A DNA stretch of 64,000 bases from Vibrio injensis (GCF_001895205.1 NZ_BDJF01000016.1:558001-622000), one strand, 5' to 3'; positions 29,841-39,810 are shown, counted from the stretch's first letter. Notes: generated by a model from the letters alone, not told the origin. Numbers and translations are program-made.

Positions 29841-29862
29841 AGGCAGGCCCGAAGGCCTGCAA
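29841..29862 (-). terminator. UUCG-loop hairpin between sdhB and sucA
   Basis: The minus strand reads GCAGGCC, loop TTCG, GGCCTGC, then CTTTTATA. A seven-pair stem with a very stable UUCG tetraloop lies 12 bases after the sdhB stop. The T tract is short and interrupted, so partial termination or 3'-end protection of the sdh transcript is likelier than a full stop. Confidence 0.65.
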
Positions 29863-29871
29863 TCTTTTCAT

Positions 29872-30582
29872 CTAAACCGAGCGGTTGACCAGCATCGACT
29901 TGATATGGCCAATTGCTTTTGTCGGGTTTAATCCCTTAGGACAAACACTTACACAATTCATGATGCCATGGCAACGAAAAACGCTAAATGCATCATCAAG
30001 ATTTGACAAGCGCTCATCTGTTGCCGTATCGCGGCTATCAATTAACCAACGATAAGCCGCTAGCAATCCTGCTGGACCGATAAATTTATCTGGGTTCCAC
30101 CAGAACGACGGACAAGAAGTGGTACAACATGCACACATAATACATTCATACAGCCCATCCAAATGTGCGCGATCTTCAGGTAACTGGAGATGCTCACGAG
30201 AAGGCGGTATCTCACCGTCAGAAATCAAAAATGGTTTCACTTTGGCGTAGTTATCGTAGAACTGTGTCATATCGACGATTAAATCGCGCACGACGGGTAG
30301 ACCCGGTAATGGGCGAATAACAATTTTACTGCCTTTCAAAGCAGAAAGAGGGGTAATACAGGCTAATCCGTTTTTACCATTCATGTTCAAACCATCAGAG
30401 CCACATACCCCCTCACGACAAGAACGACGAAAAGCGATCGATGGATCCTGCTCTTTCAATAAGATCAGAGCATCAAGCACCATCATGTCCGAACCTTCTG
30501 CAACGTCGAGCACATAATCTTTCATGTATGGCTTGCTATCAACATCCGGATTGTAACGATACAAAGAGAAGTTAAGTTTCAT
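29872..30582 (-). CDS. sdhB: Succinate dehydrogenase iron-sulfur subunit
   Basis: Iron-sulfur subunit of complex II, 236 residues. The [2Fe-2S] cysteines are in SCREGVCGSDG (about 56-66) and a further Cys in NGLAC. The [4Fe-4S] and [3Fe-4S] ligands are in ECIMCACCTTSCP (about 147-159) and CHGIMNCVSVCPKG (about 205-218). It passes electrons from SdhA to the membrane quinone site. It starts 14 bases after sdhA. Confidence 0.98.
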   Translation of the reverse strand: MKLNFSLYRYNPDVDSKPYMKDYVLDVAEGSDMMVLDALILLKEQDPSIAFRRSCREGVCGSDGLNMNGKNGLACITPLSALKGSKIVIRPLPGLPVVRDLIVDMTQFYDNYAKVKPFLISDGEIPPSREHLQLPEDRAHLDGLYECIMCACCTTSCPSFWWNPDKFIGPAGLLAAYRWLIDSRDTATDERLSNLDDAFSVFRCHGIMNCVSVCPKGLNPTKAIGHIKSMLVNRSV

Positions 30583-30596
30583 AGTTGAGTCCTCCC

Positions 30597-32363
30597 TTAG
30601 TATGTACGAGCTTTAGGTGGAAAAGCATCACGGTGAATCGGCGTCATATTGACATCACGCTTGTTCATCTGTTCGGTTTCTGGATCGTAGATGGAATGGC
30701 ATAACCAATTAGCATCGTCACGTTCAGGATAATCGAAACGAGCATGAGCGCCTCGGCTTTCCGTACGATAATTCGCCGCCACGGCGGTAGAAAATGCCGT
30801 TTCCATAAGATTATCTAACTCTAAACATTCAATACGTTGAGTATTAAACTCTTTTGACTTATCGGCTAAATGCGCATTTTTCAAGCGATCACGAATAACT
30901 TTCAGCTCTTCAAGTCCGGTTGCCATGGCTTCTCCTTCTCTAAATACCGAGAAGTTATTTTGCATACAACGTTGCAAATCTTTACGAATTTGTACCGGAT
31001 CTTCGCCACCAGTACTGTTTTCCCAACGCATCGTACGAGCAAGAGAAGCTTCGATATCTGATTGTGTTGCGGGGCGAGCTTCCGTTTGCGCGGCTAAAGT
31101 CTCACCAAGGTGTAATCCTGTCGCACGACCAAATACCACTAAATCTAATAATGAGTTACCACCGAGACGGTTTGCGCCATGAACTGAAACCGAGGCTATT
31201 TCGCCACAAGCGAACAAACCTTGCACTTCAATATCTTTGCCGTTTCTATCTTGTTTGATGGCTTGACCAGAGACCTGAGTCGGTACTCCTCCCATCATAT
31301 AATGACAAGTAGGAATCACCGGAATCGGCTCTTTAACGGGATCAACATGGGCAAAAGTCCGAGACAGTTCGCAAATACCCGGTAGGCGTGATTCAAGAAC
31401 ATCTCGACCTAAATGGTCTAGTTTCAGCTTAATGTGTGGACCCCATGGGCCATCACAACCACGGCCTTCACGGATTTCAATCATCATTGAGCGAGCAACC
31501 ACGTCACGGCCAGCTAAATCTTTCGCATTAGGCGCATAGCGCTCCATAAAGCGTTCACCATCTTTATTCAGTAGATAACCACCTTCACCACGACACCCTT
31601 CTGTCACTAGCACACCAGCGCCAGCAATCCCTGTTGGATGGAATTGCCACATTTCCATGTCCTGCATCGGAACACCGGCGCGCAATGCCATACCCACACC
31701 ATCACCAGTATTAATGTGCGCATTGGTTGTTGACGCATAAATTCTTCCGGCACCGCCAGTAGCCAGTACAGTGGCCTTCGATTTAAAGTAGCAAATTTCA
31801 CCCGTTTCCATGCACAACGCTGTACAACCCAAAACAGCGCCATCTTGGTTTTTAACGAGATCCAGTGCATACCATTCGGAGAAAATGGTCGTTTTGTATT
31901 TAATGTTCTGCTGATAAAGCGTGTGCAACAGCGCATGACCAGTCCGGTCAGCAGCGGCGGCAGTACGTGCCGCTTGCTCACCACCAAACTCTTTCGATTG
32001 GCCACCAAATGGGCGTTGATAAATCGAACCGTCTTCAAAACGAGAGAAAGGCAGCCCCATACGCTCAAGCTCAATCACCGATTGAGGGCCATTTTTACAC
32101 ATGTACTCAATTGCATTCTGATCACCAATGTAGTCTGAACCTTTAACGGTATCGTACATGTGCCACTGCCAATCATCTTTATGTGAGTTACCCAAGGCTA
32201 CAGTAATGCCGCCCTGAGCTGAGACCGTGTGCGAACGAGTTGGAAATACTTTAGATAGCAAAGCACAGGTTAAACCTTGCTCTGAGATTTGTAGCGCGGC
32301 GCGCATGCCGGCACCGCCAGCACCGATAACAACAGCATCGAATTCACGAACAGGAATAGTCAC
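30597..32363 (-). CDS. sdhA: Succinate dehydrogenase flavoprotein subunit
   Basis: FAD-containing catalytic subunit, 588 residues. The N-terminal dinucleotide motif [12 protein letters not shown] (about 15-26) is followed by [11 protein letters not shown] with the His that carries covalent FAD (about residue 45). HPTGIAGAG and RGAHAR complete the active site. The start is GTG 32363, immediately after the sdhD stop, so the genes are translationally coupled. Confidence 0.98.
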   Translation of the reverse strand: MTIPVREFDAVVIGAGGAGMRAALQISEQGLTCALLSKVFPTRSHTVSAQGGITVALGNSHKDDWQWHMYDTVKGSDYIGDQNAIEYMCKNGPQSVIELERMGLPFSRFEDGSIYQRPFGGQSKEFGGEQAARTAAAADRTGHALLHTLYQQNIKYKTTIFSEWYALDLVKNQDGAVLGCTALCMETGEICYFKSKATVLATGGAGRIYASTTNAHINTGDGVGMALRAGVPMQDMEMWQFHPTGIAGAGVLVTEGCRGEGGYLLNKDGERFMERYAPNAKDLAGRDVVARSMMIEIREGRGCDGPWGPHIKLKLDHLGRDVLESRLPGICELSRTFAHVDPVKEPIPVIPTCHYMMGGVPTQVSGQAIKQDRNGKDIEVQGLFACGEIASVSVHGANRLGGNSLLDLVVFGRATGLHLGETLAAQTEARPATQSDIEASLARTMRWENSTGGEDPVQIRKDLQRCMQNNFSVFREGEAMATGLEELKVIRDRLKNAHLADKSKEFNTQRIECLELDNLMETAFSTAVAANYRTESRGAHARFDYPERDDANWLCHSIYDPETEQMNKRDVNMTPIHRDAFPPKARTY

Positions 32364-32708
32364 TTACACACCCCACAATACGAATAGGCCAGAGAAAAAG
32401 TATCCAAATAACACCGCAATAACGACCAATTGCAAAACACTGCGCAACTTTGAGCACTTGACGTAATCGGTCAATACTTGCCAAAGCCCTATCCAGCCAT
32501 GAATCAAAATACAAACTAAGGTCAACATGGTGAACACTTTAGTGAAAGTGCTAGAGAAAAACTGAGTCCATGTTAAATAGGTAATGTCAGTGAAAGCACA
32601 AAACAACACTACGTAAAGGGTATAAAGGGTCATAAGAATGGCCGTGGCACGAATCAAGAGATAATCGTGTACCCCATTACGACCAAACGAAGAAACATGC
32701 TTTACCAT
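32364..32708 (-). CDS. sdhD: Succinate dehydrogenase membrane anchor subunit D
   Basis: Small membrane anchor of complex II, 114 residues with three hydrophobic helices. IHGWIGLWQVLTDY (about 70) includes the conserved His near the quinone and heme site, and RATAILMTLYTLY opens the first helix. It overlaps sdhC by seven bases and abuts sdhA with no gap. Confidence 0.95.
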   Translation of the reverse strand: MVKHVSSFGRNGVHDYLLIRATAILMTLYTLYVVLFCAFTDITYLTWTQFFSSTFTKVFTMLTLVCILIHGWIGLWQVLTDYVKCSKLRSVLQLVVIAVLFGYFFSGLFVLWGV

Positions 32709-33094
32709 ACTAATACCCCCGCTAACACTGATAACACTAGCGTGATAACCAATGATATTTTGGCACTCAGCGCACCACTTTCTAACTCTTCAAAATACCC
32801 CATATCCATAAGAAGATGACGTATACCACCGACAATATGATAGGCCAATGCCGTTAAGATGCCCCAAAGAACAAACTTGACAAAAAAGCCATTAACGATA
32901 TGACTCGCCTCCATAAATCCTATTGGTGATGACAAAGAGAGGGACAGTAACCATAACAATATACCGACCGCCACAAACGTTATGATCCCCGCGATACGAT
33001 GCAGGATAGAAACGATGGCTGTGATCGGAAAGCGTATAGTCTGCAGATCTAGATTAACCGGTCTTGACTTTCTTTCTTTCACGGGCTTGCTCAC
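32702..33094 (-). CDS. sdhC: Succinate dehydrogenase cytochrome b556 subunit C
   Basis: First gene of sdhCDAB, 130 residues. RPVNLDLQTIRFPITAIVSILHRI matches the SdhC N-terminal quinone-binding region, and ALAYHIVGGIRHLLMD (about 84-99) contains the heme-ligand His. Three membrane helices are clear. The start is GTG 33094 with a poor ribosome-binding site; a second GTG five codons later is possible. On the minus strand, TTGTTG (33137-33142) and TATAAA (33113-33118), 18 bases apart, are promoter candidates. Confidence 0.95.
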   Translation of the reverse strand: MSKPVKERKSRPVNLDLQTIRFPITAIVSILHRIAGIITFVAVGILLWLLSLSLSSPIGFMEASHIVNGFFVKFVLWGILTALAYHIVGGIRHLLMDMGYFEELESGALSAKISLVITLVLSVLAGVLVW

Positions 33095-33409
33095 TCAGCT
33101 CTAATTGAAGCATTTATAGTTATCGATGAAATTTGGCAACAAACCGACAAAACCTAACATTTATTCAACAAATAAACGGCGATAACTGCGCTTACATTGT
33201 AAAAAAAATGTTAATTACAAGGTTAAGTGTTTTTACCTTGAATTGTTTTGAGCTTTGAATTTATAAGGTTTTTACCAAAATTTGCTACGCCTTTATACGG
33301 CTGGCAACATTATACAACAAATGATGTAACAATTTTTGCTACACAGAACAGATTTTTAACTTTATATGTATAAAAAATCAAAGTAAGTGCACACATCGGA
33401 GGAGAAAAA
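33095..33409. promoter_or_regulatory. Divergent control region of sdhCDAB-sucABCD and gltA
   Basis: AT-rich region serving two TCA units. GTTAA repeats at 33210 and 33222 (12 bases apart) resemble an ArcA direct repeat, whose usual spacing is 11. TTTGCTAC occurs twice (33281-33288 and 33335-33342). ArcA repression and CRP activation of sdh and gltA are known in enterics, but I found no clear CRP palindrome. No gene was seen here. Confidence 0.5.
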
Positions 33410-33472
33410 TTGACTTTAATGGCGATCGGACGTACAAGAATGACACACAAACATCCTGGACGGATCAAATAA
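33410..33472 (+). CDS. Possible 20-codon leader ORF upstream of gltA
   Basis: A TTG codon at 33410 is preceded by CGGAGGAG at ideal spacing (five bases), a much stronger ribosome-binding site than most genes here. Twenty codons follow, ending in tandem stops TAA TAA at 33470-33475. The peptide is basic, with four Arg/Lys-containing turns and two His. The second stop is followed within three bases by the gltA ribosome-binding site AAAGGAG, so its translation could affect gltA initiation. No homology is known to me; it could be fortuitous. Confidence 0.4.
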   Translation: MTLMAIGRTRMTHKHPGRIK

Positions 33473-33491
33473 TAAATAAAGGAGATTGTCT

Positions 33492-34781
33492 ATGGCAGAT
33501 AAAAAAGCGACCCTTCATATCGAAGGAAAAGCGCCCATTGAGCTGCCGATTATGGATGGAACAATAGGTCCTCAAGTAATCGACGTTCGTCAGTTAGGTT
33601 CAAATGGTTATTTTACTTTTGACCCGGGTTTTCTTGCCACTGCATCTTGTGAATCTCAAATCACTTATATCGATGGTGACAAAGGTATTTTGTTACATCG
33701 CGGCTTTTCTATCGAACAGTTAGCCAATAATGCTGATTATTTAGAAGTCTGTTATATCCTTCTTTATGGTGAAGCCCCTAACCGTGAACAATACGAAGAG
33801 TTTAAGAAGATAGTTACTCGCCACACCATGGTTCACGAGCAAATTGCTAGTTTCTTCCACGGTTTCCGCCGCGATGCTCACCCAATGGCGGTGATGTGTG
33901 GCGTAGTCGGTGCATTAGCGGCTTTCTATCACGATTCACTGGATATCAATAACGATACACACCGAGAAATTGCTGCTTATCGTTTATTATCAAAAATGCC
34001 GACCTTGGCTGCAATGTGTTATAAATACTCGATTGGTCAACCATTTATCTATCCACGTAACGATTTAACCTATGCAGAAAACTTCCTACACATGATGTTT
34101 GCTAATCCGTGTGAAGAATATGAAGTTAATCCTGTCGTCGCTCGTGCTATGGATAAAATATTCACTTTGCATGCCGATCATGAGCAAAATGCATCAACAT
34201 CAACCGTTCGTTTAGCCGGTTCTTCAGGTGCCAATCCTTTTGCTTGTATTGCCGCAGGTATCGCATCACTGTGGGGACCTGCTCATGGTGGAGCGAACGA
34301 AGCTTGCTTACGCATGCTAGAAGAAATTGGTTCTGTCGATAAAATTCCTGAGTACGTGACCCGAGCAAAAGATAAAGATGACCCATTCCGCTTAATGGGC
34401 TTTGGTCATCGGGTGTACAAAAACTACGACCCACGTGCAACCGTTATGCGTGACGCTTGTCATGATGTACTTAAAGAACTCAACATTAACGATCCTCTCT
34501 TGGATGTCGCGATGGAACTTGAGCGTATTGCACTTTCTGACCCCTATTTTGTGGAGAAGAAACTCTATCCGAACGTTGATTTCTATTCAGGTATTATTCT
34601 CAAAGCCATCGGTATTCCAGTCTCCATGTTTACCGTTATCTTTGCTATGTCACGCACGATAGGTTGGATCGCGCACTGGAATGAAATGCATTCAGACGTC
34701 AACAACAAGATAGGCCGTCCTCGTCAGCTTTATACTGGGCAAAAACTTCGTGAGTTTGTGCCATTGCATGAGCGCCAATAG
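33492..34781 (+). CDS. gltA: Citrate synthase
   Basis: Type II hexameric citrate synthase, 429 residues, first enzyme of the TCA cycle. The start is ATG 33492 ([12 protein letters not shown]), supported by AAAGGAG upstream; a TTG two codons earlier overlaps the spacer. Active-site regions are visible: [11 protein letters not shown] (about 225), [10 protein letters not shown] (about 261), [14 protein letters not shown] (about 302-315) and NVDFYSGI (about 360). It is divergent from sdhCDAB, as in many gamma-proteobacteria. Confidence 0.98.
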   Translation: MADKKATLHIEGKAPIELPIMDGTIGPQVIDVRQLGSNGYFTFDPGFLATASCESQITYIDGDKGILLHRGFSIEQLANNADYLEVCYILLYGEAPNREQYEEFKKIVTRHTMVHEQIASFFHGFRRDAHPMAVMCGVVGALAAFYHDSLDINNDTHREIAAYRLLSKMPTLAAMCYKYSIGQPFIYPRNDLTYAENFLHMMFANPCEEYEVNPVVARAMDKIFTLHADHEQNASTSTVRLAGSSGANPFACIAAGIASLWGPAHGGANEACLRMLEEIGSVDKIPEYVTRAKDKDDPFRLMGFGHRVYKNYDPRATVMRDACHDVLKELNINDPLLDVAMELERIALSDPYFVEKKLYPNVDFYSGIILKAIGIPVSMFTVIFAMSRTIGWIAHWNEMHSDVNNKIGRPRQLYTGQKLREFVPLHERQ

Positions 34782-34847
34782 GTCGCCACTTCAAATCAAC
34801 GAACAGAGCAGCCGATGAGGCTCCTCTGTTCAAGCCGATAAAAAATC

Positions 34848-34873
34848 AAGAGCGAGATTTCCTCGCTCTTTTA
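34848..34873. terminator. Bidirectional terminator between gltA and the Nif3-like gene
   Basis: AAGAGCGAG and CTCGCTCTT form a nine-pair stem with a five-base loop followed by TTAATTTA. Another imperfect stem, GAACAGAG/CTCTGTTC, lies at 34801-34831. The flanking genes are convergent. Confidence 0.85.
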
Positions 34874-34875
34874 AT

Positions 34876-35634
34876 TTATACCGGATTATCAATATCAATA
34901 AACTCCACCACAAAACCATGTTCGTGACTTAACCATTCACCCAATGCTTTAACACCATAACGCTCGGTAGCGTGATGACCCGCAGCAAAATAATGAATGT
35001 TTAGTTCTCGTGCCGCATAAGTGGTACGCTCAGATATTTCACCAGAAATAAACGCATCCATTCCTTGCTCTGCAGCCAGTTCAATATAATCTTGACCACC
35101 ACCCGTGCACCAAGCGATATTTTTAATCGGTTTGTTATTTTGCTCAGGAGCAATATGCAATGGCTGACGGTGAAGTACCGTTTGTAGATGCTGGGCAAAC
35201 TCATCACCAGAGTAATGACGGTTGAGGCAACCGTACATAGCGACAGATTGAGCATGCCCTTCTAGCCCGCCCTCCACTTGAATGCCAAGTAATTGAGCGA
35301 GCTGAGCGTTATTCCCCAATTGAGGATGAATATCCAGTGGTAAATGATAGGCAAACAAATTAATGTCATGTTTGATTAACTGTCGCAATCGTTGCCCTTT
35401 CATCCCGCGAATCGCCTCTGATTCTCCTTTCCAAAAATAGCCATGATGGACAAGTAGTGCATCAGCTTGACGTTCAATCGCTTGTTCAATTAACGCTTTC
35501 GAGGCCGTAACACCCGTGATGATTTTTTTTATTTCCGCTTTACCTTCGACTTGCAAGCCGTTAGGGCAGTAATCTTTCACTAATTGTGGAGACAAGGTCT
35601 CATTTAACAACGCTTCTAACTGTAAGTTGTTCAT
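34876..35634 (-). CDS. Nif3-like dinuclear metal protein (YbgI)
   Basis: Nif3/YbgI family protein of 252 residues, annotated in databases as GTP cyclohydrolase 1 type 2 homolog. Metal-site blocks are LLVHHGYFWKGE (about 60), FAYHLPLDIHPQLGNN (about 95) and YFAAGHHATERYG (about 215). MNNLQLEALLNE at 35634 matches YbgI and has GGA at proper distance; an in-frame ATG lies 12 bases upstream. The biochemical role is not established. It is next to gltA rather than the nei operon of E. coli. Confidence 0.9.
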   Translation of the reverse strand: MNNLQLEALLNETLSPQLVKDYCPNGLQVEGKAEIKKIITGVTASKALIEQAIERQADALLVHHGYFWKGESEAIRGMKGQRLRQLIKHDINLFAYHLPLDIHPQLGNNAQLAQLLGIQVEGGLEGHAQSVAMYGCLNRHYSGDEFAQHLQTVLHRQPLHIAPEQNNKPIKNIAWCTGGGQDYIELAAEQGMDAFISGEISERTTYAARELNIHYFAAGHHATERYGVKALGEWLSHEHGFVVEFIDIDNPV

Positions 35635-35715
35635 ATTTTGTTCCATTAAACTATTGTTATGACGTGTTTATAACAATTTCAGGCTAGAATGTCGAAAACG
35701 GAATGGTAACCGTAG

Positions 35716-36480
35716 ATGGTGCTCACGATGGATATAAAACAGCTTATGCAATGGGTGGTAACCACTCCTCCAATCTTTCAAGGGGCAGAGCCAATAGTCT
35801 CTAAAGTTCCTTTTATTCAACCGTCTTATCAGCAATGGCCAACTTATCAAGGTAATCAGCGACTAGGATTTATTTATCAATTTTTATGTCAACAATTATT
35901 CACCGCGACTCCTCGCTATAATGCCGTATCAGAAGAGATTCAGCTTAATCAACAAGGCACAACTCTAGGCTCGATAGATTTTATTGCCAAAAACCGCAAA
36001 ACAGAACAATACGAACATTGGGAAGTGGCCATCAAGTTCTACCTACTTCATCAAGGGAAATGGTATGGCCCCAATGCTGAAGATAGGCTAGATCTCAAAC
36101 TCAACCACATGCTCAACCATCAACTCCCTTTGTCCAGCAATGCTGTTTTTTGTCAGCAATATCCATTATGGGCCAATGCTCGCCCCCATTTGTTGATGCA
36201 AGGCCGCCTATATACCAACCCATTCCAGCCAGAACCCATTCCAACAGAATGCTTAGGGTATCCACTCAATCCTTCTCAAATTCAAGGTCATTGGTGTTAT
36301 CAACATCAACAGTCATTGATTGACGAGCCTTTATATCGATTAGAGAAACCACAATGGTTAACCGGCCGAGATAAACAAAGCCCACGCTATCAAGGCGAAG
36401 AATTAGGTTTTGTGCACTGCCAAAGCCAGTCAGGAATATTTTGGTTTATTATGCCTGACGAATGGCCATCAATGACGTGA
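35716..36480 (+). CDS. DUF1853 family protein
   Basis: 254-residue protein recognised as DUF1853, found mainly in gamma-proteobacteria. Near the middle, SIDFIAKN is followed after about a dozen residues by HWEVAIKFYL: an Asp, then Glu-x-Lys in a beta-strand-like context, which resembles the PD-(D/E)xK nuclease core. That reading is inference. No signal peptide or membrane segment is visible. The start could be ATG 35716 or 35728; neither has a strong ribosome-binding site. It is convergent with pgm and not clearly in an operon. Confidence 0.75.
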   Translation: MVLTMDIKQLMQWVVTTPPIFQGAEPIVSKVPFIQPSYQQWPTYQGNQRLGFIYQFLCQQLFTATPRYNAVSEEIQLNQQGTTLGSIDFIAKNRKTEQYEHWEVAIKFYLLHQGKWYGPNAEDRLDLKLNHMLNHQLPLSSNAVFCQQYPLWANARPHLLMQGRLYTNPFQPEPIPTECLGYPLNPSQIQGHWCYQHQQSLIDEPLYRLEKPQWLTGRDKQSPRYQGEELGFVHCQSQSGIFWFIMPDEWPSMT

Positions 36481-36483
36481 TAC

Positions 36484-36520
36484 AAAACAGGCCATGAACA
36501 TCCATTCATGGCCTGTTTTT
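36484..36520. terminator. Bidirectional terminator between DUF1853 gene and pgm
   Basis: AAAACAGGCCATGAA and TTCATGGCCTGTTTTT form a perfect 15-pair stem with a six-base loop and A/T tracts on both sides, between convergent genes. Confidence 0.92.
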
Positions 36521-36548
36521 CACTCAACCAATCTCATCATCTGATTCG

Positions 36549-38195
36549 TTATAGTCCCGCATTTTTAAAGACTTGATTGACAATCTCTTGCGCTTCTTGC
36601 TCTATCTGTTTTAAATGTTCCTCGCCTTTAAAACTCTCACAATAAATTTTATAAATATCTTCTGTCCCTGATGGGCGTGCAGCAAACCAACCATGATCAG
36701 TCGTCACTTTTAACCCACCAATCGCTGCGCCGTTGCCAGGAGCATGGGTTAAACGAGCAGTAATCACATCTCCGGCTAAAGTTTGTGCCGTGACCATCTC
36801 AGCAGAAAGCTGGCTCAAGATAGCTTTTTGTGGTCCATTGGCTACGGCTTGAATGCGGCTGTAGTGCGATTCACCATGCTTCGCCGCCAATTGATCGTAA
36901 TATTGCTGAGGATTTTTACCAGTTACCGCGGTTATCTCCGCAGCAAGTAAGCACAGAATAATACCATCTTTATCTGTTGACCAAGCGGTCCCATCTTGAC
37001 GCAAGAACGACGCACCGGCGCTCTCTTCTCCACCAAAACCAAAATGGCCGCTGTATAGCCCATCCACGAACCACTTAAAACCAACAGGTACTTCACACAA
37101 TTCACGTCCTAAATCAGCCACGACTTTATCGATCATGGCACTCGAAACCAGCGTTTTCCCCACCGCAACTTCTGATTTCCAGGCAGAGCGATGTCGATAG
37201 AGGTAATCGATACAAACGGCTAGGAAATGGTTAGGATTCATTAAACCCTGTGGGGTAACAATACCATGACGATCATAATCAGGGTCATTACCAAACGCTA
37301 AATCGTATTGGTCTTTCAGTGCTAATAAGCCAGCCATCGCATAGGGAGATGAGCAATCCATACGCACTACGCCGTCTTTATCCAGTGACATAAACTGGAA
37401 CGTAGGATCAATCGCTTCACTAACTAACGTTAAATCTAAATCGTACGTTTGAGCAATTTGTCGCCAATAATCAATTCCGCTGCCACCTAATGGGTCGACC
37501 CCCATCTTCAGTTTGGCTTTCTGAATCGCGGCCATATCGACAACATTCACTAAGTCGTCAACATAAGGTTTCACTAAATCAATCTGCTTCAATAAAGGTG
37601 ACTGTTTCGCTTCAACAATAGCCACGCGTTTCACCCCGCGCAAACCATCGGCAATTAGCTGATTAGCTCGATTTTCAATCGCTTTGGTAAGCTCACCTTC
37701 CGCGGGTCCACCATGGGTAGGATTGTATTTGATACCGCCATCTTGAGGTGGATTGTGTGATGGAGTAATAACAATACCATCCGCTTTATCAGCATGTTGT
37801 TGGTTATAGGTCAAGATGGCATGAGAGATACCCGGCGTTGGCGTATAACCATTATCCTGTTGAATAATGACTTCCACCTGATTGGCAATGAGCACTTCGA
37901 GCACACTACTTAAGGCAGGTTCAGATAAAGCATGCGTATCTTTACCAACAAAAATAGGCCCGGTTGTACCCAATTCTGTGCGTAGATCAACGATCGCTTG
38001 CGCGATAGCTAAAATATGATGTTCATTGAACGTGAATTTATCAGCCGACCCTCTATGGCCGGAAGTACCAAATTCAACCTTATGCTGCGGATTACTCGCA
38101 TCGGGTTGAAACAGGTAGTAATGAGAAACTAAAGCCGGAATATTATGTAAATCTTGTTGTTGTGCTTTTTGTCCTGCACGAGGGTGCATAGCCAT
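36549..38195 (-). CDS. pgm: Phosphoglucomutase (alpha-D-glucose specific)
   Basis: Interconverts glucose 1-phosphate and glucose 6-phosphate. 548 residues; [14 protein letters not shown] (about 43-56) and the phosphoserine loop [13 protein letters not shown] (about 141-153) are clear. The metal-binding DPDYDRHG and sugar-binding [10 protein letters not shown] loops are present, and the phosphate-binding [13 protein letters not shown] closes the protein. It follows seqA on the same strand, as in E. coli, but a terminator-like hairpin lies between them. Confidence 0.97.
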   Translation of the reverse strand: MAMHPRAGQKAQQQDLHNIPALVSHYYLFQPDASNPQHKVEFGTSGHRGSADKFTFNEHHILAIAQAIVDLRTELGTTGPIFVGKDTHALSEPALSSVLEVLIANQVEVIIQQDNGYTPTPGISHAILTYNQQHADKADGIVITPSHNPPQDGGIKYNPTHGGPAEGELTKAIENRANQLIADGLRGVKRVAIVEAKQSPLLKQIDLVKPYVDDLVNVVDMAAIQKAKLKMGVDPLGGSGIDYWRQIAQTYDLDLTLVSEAIDPTFQFMSLDKDGVVRMDCSSPYAMAGLLALKDQYDLAFGNDPDYDRHGIVTPQGLMNPNHFLAVCIDYLYRHRSAWKSEVAVGKTLVSSAMIDKVVADLGRELCEVPVGFKWFVDGLYSGHFGFGGEESAGASFLRQDGTAWSTDKDGIILCLLAAEITAVTGKNPQQYYDQLAAKHGESHYSRIQAVANGPQKAILSQLSAEMVTAQTLAGDVITARLTHAPGNGAAIGGLKVTTDHGWFAARPSGTEDIYKIYCESFKGEEHLKQIEQEAQEIVNQVFKNAGL

Positions 38196-38224
38196 AATGA
38201 CATCCTTTTAAAAATAATAATCAA

Positions 38225-38271
38225 TAAAAAACCTCATAATACGCATTTTTATATGCCCAGTATGAGGTTCT
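38225..38271 (-). terminator. Terminator-like hairpin between seqA and pgm
   Basis: On the minus strand AACCTCATA pairs with TATGAGGTT (38230-38238 with 38261-38269), followed by TTTTTATT. The loop is about 22 bases with a small inner GCAT/ATGC pairing. It may attenuate readthrough from seqA into pgm. Confidence 0.65.
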
Positions 38272-38302
38272 AGTCAGACTTTTAACGGCTGATCGTGTCA
38301 CT

Positions 38303-38839
38303 TCAGATAGATAGGGTGACTTTTTCAATGATATCTGCTGGAAAATTCATTTTCAGCATCACTTGCTCGACCATTTGCTGTTTACGGCTGGTGTTGTTAT
38401 TGGTAATTACCCATAACGGCGTATTTGGAATCGCTTTTGGTTTTGTCGTTTGGCCGTTCGCCAGTAAGGTCGCTTCGTTATCAGCAAAGTAAACTCGCTT
38501 GCGTCCCTTAACGATCATGGCATCTGAGAAGCTCGCTGGATCGATACGATAGAGTGTGGATAGAACTAACATAAAACGATCAACGGCTTTTTTCAGTGCA
38601 GAAAATTCATCTGAAATCAGTAACTCGCGCATCGCCTTAACACTATCAACTTTTGTCTCTTGAGCCGCATCTTTACTGACCACTAACCCTTTAGGAGCAG
38701 TGATAGCCGGTGTAGCCGCAAGACTCTGACTATCAACCTTCAATAAGCGACGTAAAATATCGGAAGCGCTCTCACCAATGTGTAGGGTTTGACTGGCAAT
38801 ATAACGGTATAGATCTTCATCAACCTCAATTGTTTTCAT
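38303..38839 (-). CDS. seqA: SeqA, negative modulator of replication initiation
   Basis: Binds hemimethylated GATC sites and sequesters the origin after replication. 178 residues; the N-terminal oligomerisation motif MKTIEVDEDLYRYIASQT and the ribbon-helix region GESASDILRRLL are clear. The C-terminal DNA-binding domain has NNTSRKQQMVEQVML. Its presence fits a Dam-methylating gamma-proteobacterium. It is divergent from ybfF and upstream of pgm. Confidence 0.97.
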   Translation of the reverse strand: MKTIEVDEDLYRYIASQTLHIGESASDILRRLLKVDSQSLAATPAITAPKGLVVSKDAAQETKVDSVKAMRELLISDEFSALKKAVDRFMLVLSTLYRIDPASFSDAMIVKGRKRVYFADNEATLLANGQTTKPKAIPNTPLWVITNNNTSRKQQMVEQVMLKMNFPADIIEKVTLSI

Positions 38840-38931
38840 TCGCTTTTCACAATCTCTATGTTTAAACTCTGGGGGATTATAGCGAGATCTTTACCGATAC
38901 TCTACGTTAAACCCATTACTAATAAGATAAA

Positions 38932-39696
38932 ATGTCAGCACTGCTTAATTACAAACTCGAAGGTGAGGGTCACACCGTCGTTCTGATCCATGGTTTATTT
39001 GGTAATTTAGACAATTTAGGGCTACTCGCAAGAGATCTGAAACACGATCATCAAGTGCTGAGTATTGACCTACGTAACCATGGACAATCGTTTCACTCTT
39101 CAGAACATAACTACGCCCTAATGGCGCGAGATGTCGATCAACTGCTTACCAAATTGTCGATAACTCAAGCCACCGTTATTGGTCATTCAATGGGTGGTAA
39201 AGTTGCGATGAAATTAGCCGATCTAGCACCAGAAACGGTTCAACAGTTGGTGATATTAGACATGGCCCCCGTCGCCTATACCGTACATCGTCACCAACAA
39301 GTACTTGATGGGCTCGATGCGGTGTTAGAACAAAAACCGTCCTCTCGTAGTGAAGTGATGACCTTGTTAGCTCAGCATATCGATGAGGAAGGCGTCCGCC
39401 AATTTTTAGGGAAATCACTGGTCAACCAAGATAGTGTTATGACTTGGCGATTTAACGTACCAGCCATTAAGGCTAACTATTGGAATATTCTTGGCTGGGA
39501 ACCAATTGCCAGTAACTCAACCCCGACATTATTTATTAAAGGGGCCGATTCAAATTACTTAATGGCAGAACATCAACCCGCCATCCAGCAACAATTTAGC
39601 CGAGCAAAAGCACACGTTATCGCCAATACCGGCCACTGGTTACATGCTGAAAAACCAGCAGAAGTACTCCGTGCGATTCGTAAATTTATCCTCTAA
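38932..39696 (+). CDS. ybfF: Alpha/beta-fold hydrolase, YbfF-like esterase
   Basis: 254-residue alpha/beta hydrolase. LIHGLFGNLDNLGLL (about 18-32) is the oxyanion-hole region, GHSMGGKVAMKLAD (about 84-97) contains the nucleophile Ser, and NTGHWLHAEKP near the C-terminus holds the catalytic His. YbfF in E. coli hydrolyses short acyl esters and acyl-CoA; the natural substrate is uncertain. The divergent position beside seqA matches the enteric arrangement. Confidence 0.9.
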   Translation: MSALLNYKLEGEGHTVVLIHGLFGNLDNLGLLARDLKHDHQVLSIDLRNHGQSFHSSEHNYALMARDVDQLLTKLSITQATVIGHSMGGKVAMKLADLAPETVQQLVILDMAPVAYTVHRHQQVLDGLDAVLEQKPSSRSEVMTLLAQHIDEEGVRQFLGKSLVNQDSVMTWRFNVPAIKANYWNILGWEPIASNSTPTLFIKGADSNYLMAEHQPAIQQQFSRAKAHVIANTGHWLHAEKPAEVLRAIRKFIL

Positions 39697-39810
39697 ATCG
39701 CTTAATCCATAACAAGTTAAGGGAAATTTGAAAGTCAATAGGTGGATTAACTTTAACAAATAACAGTGGTATAGTTCGCGCAAGCAGATTGATTTAAAGG
39801 TAAAGACTTT

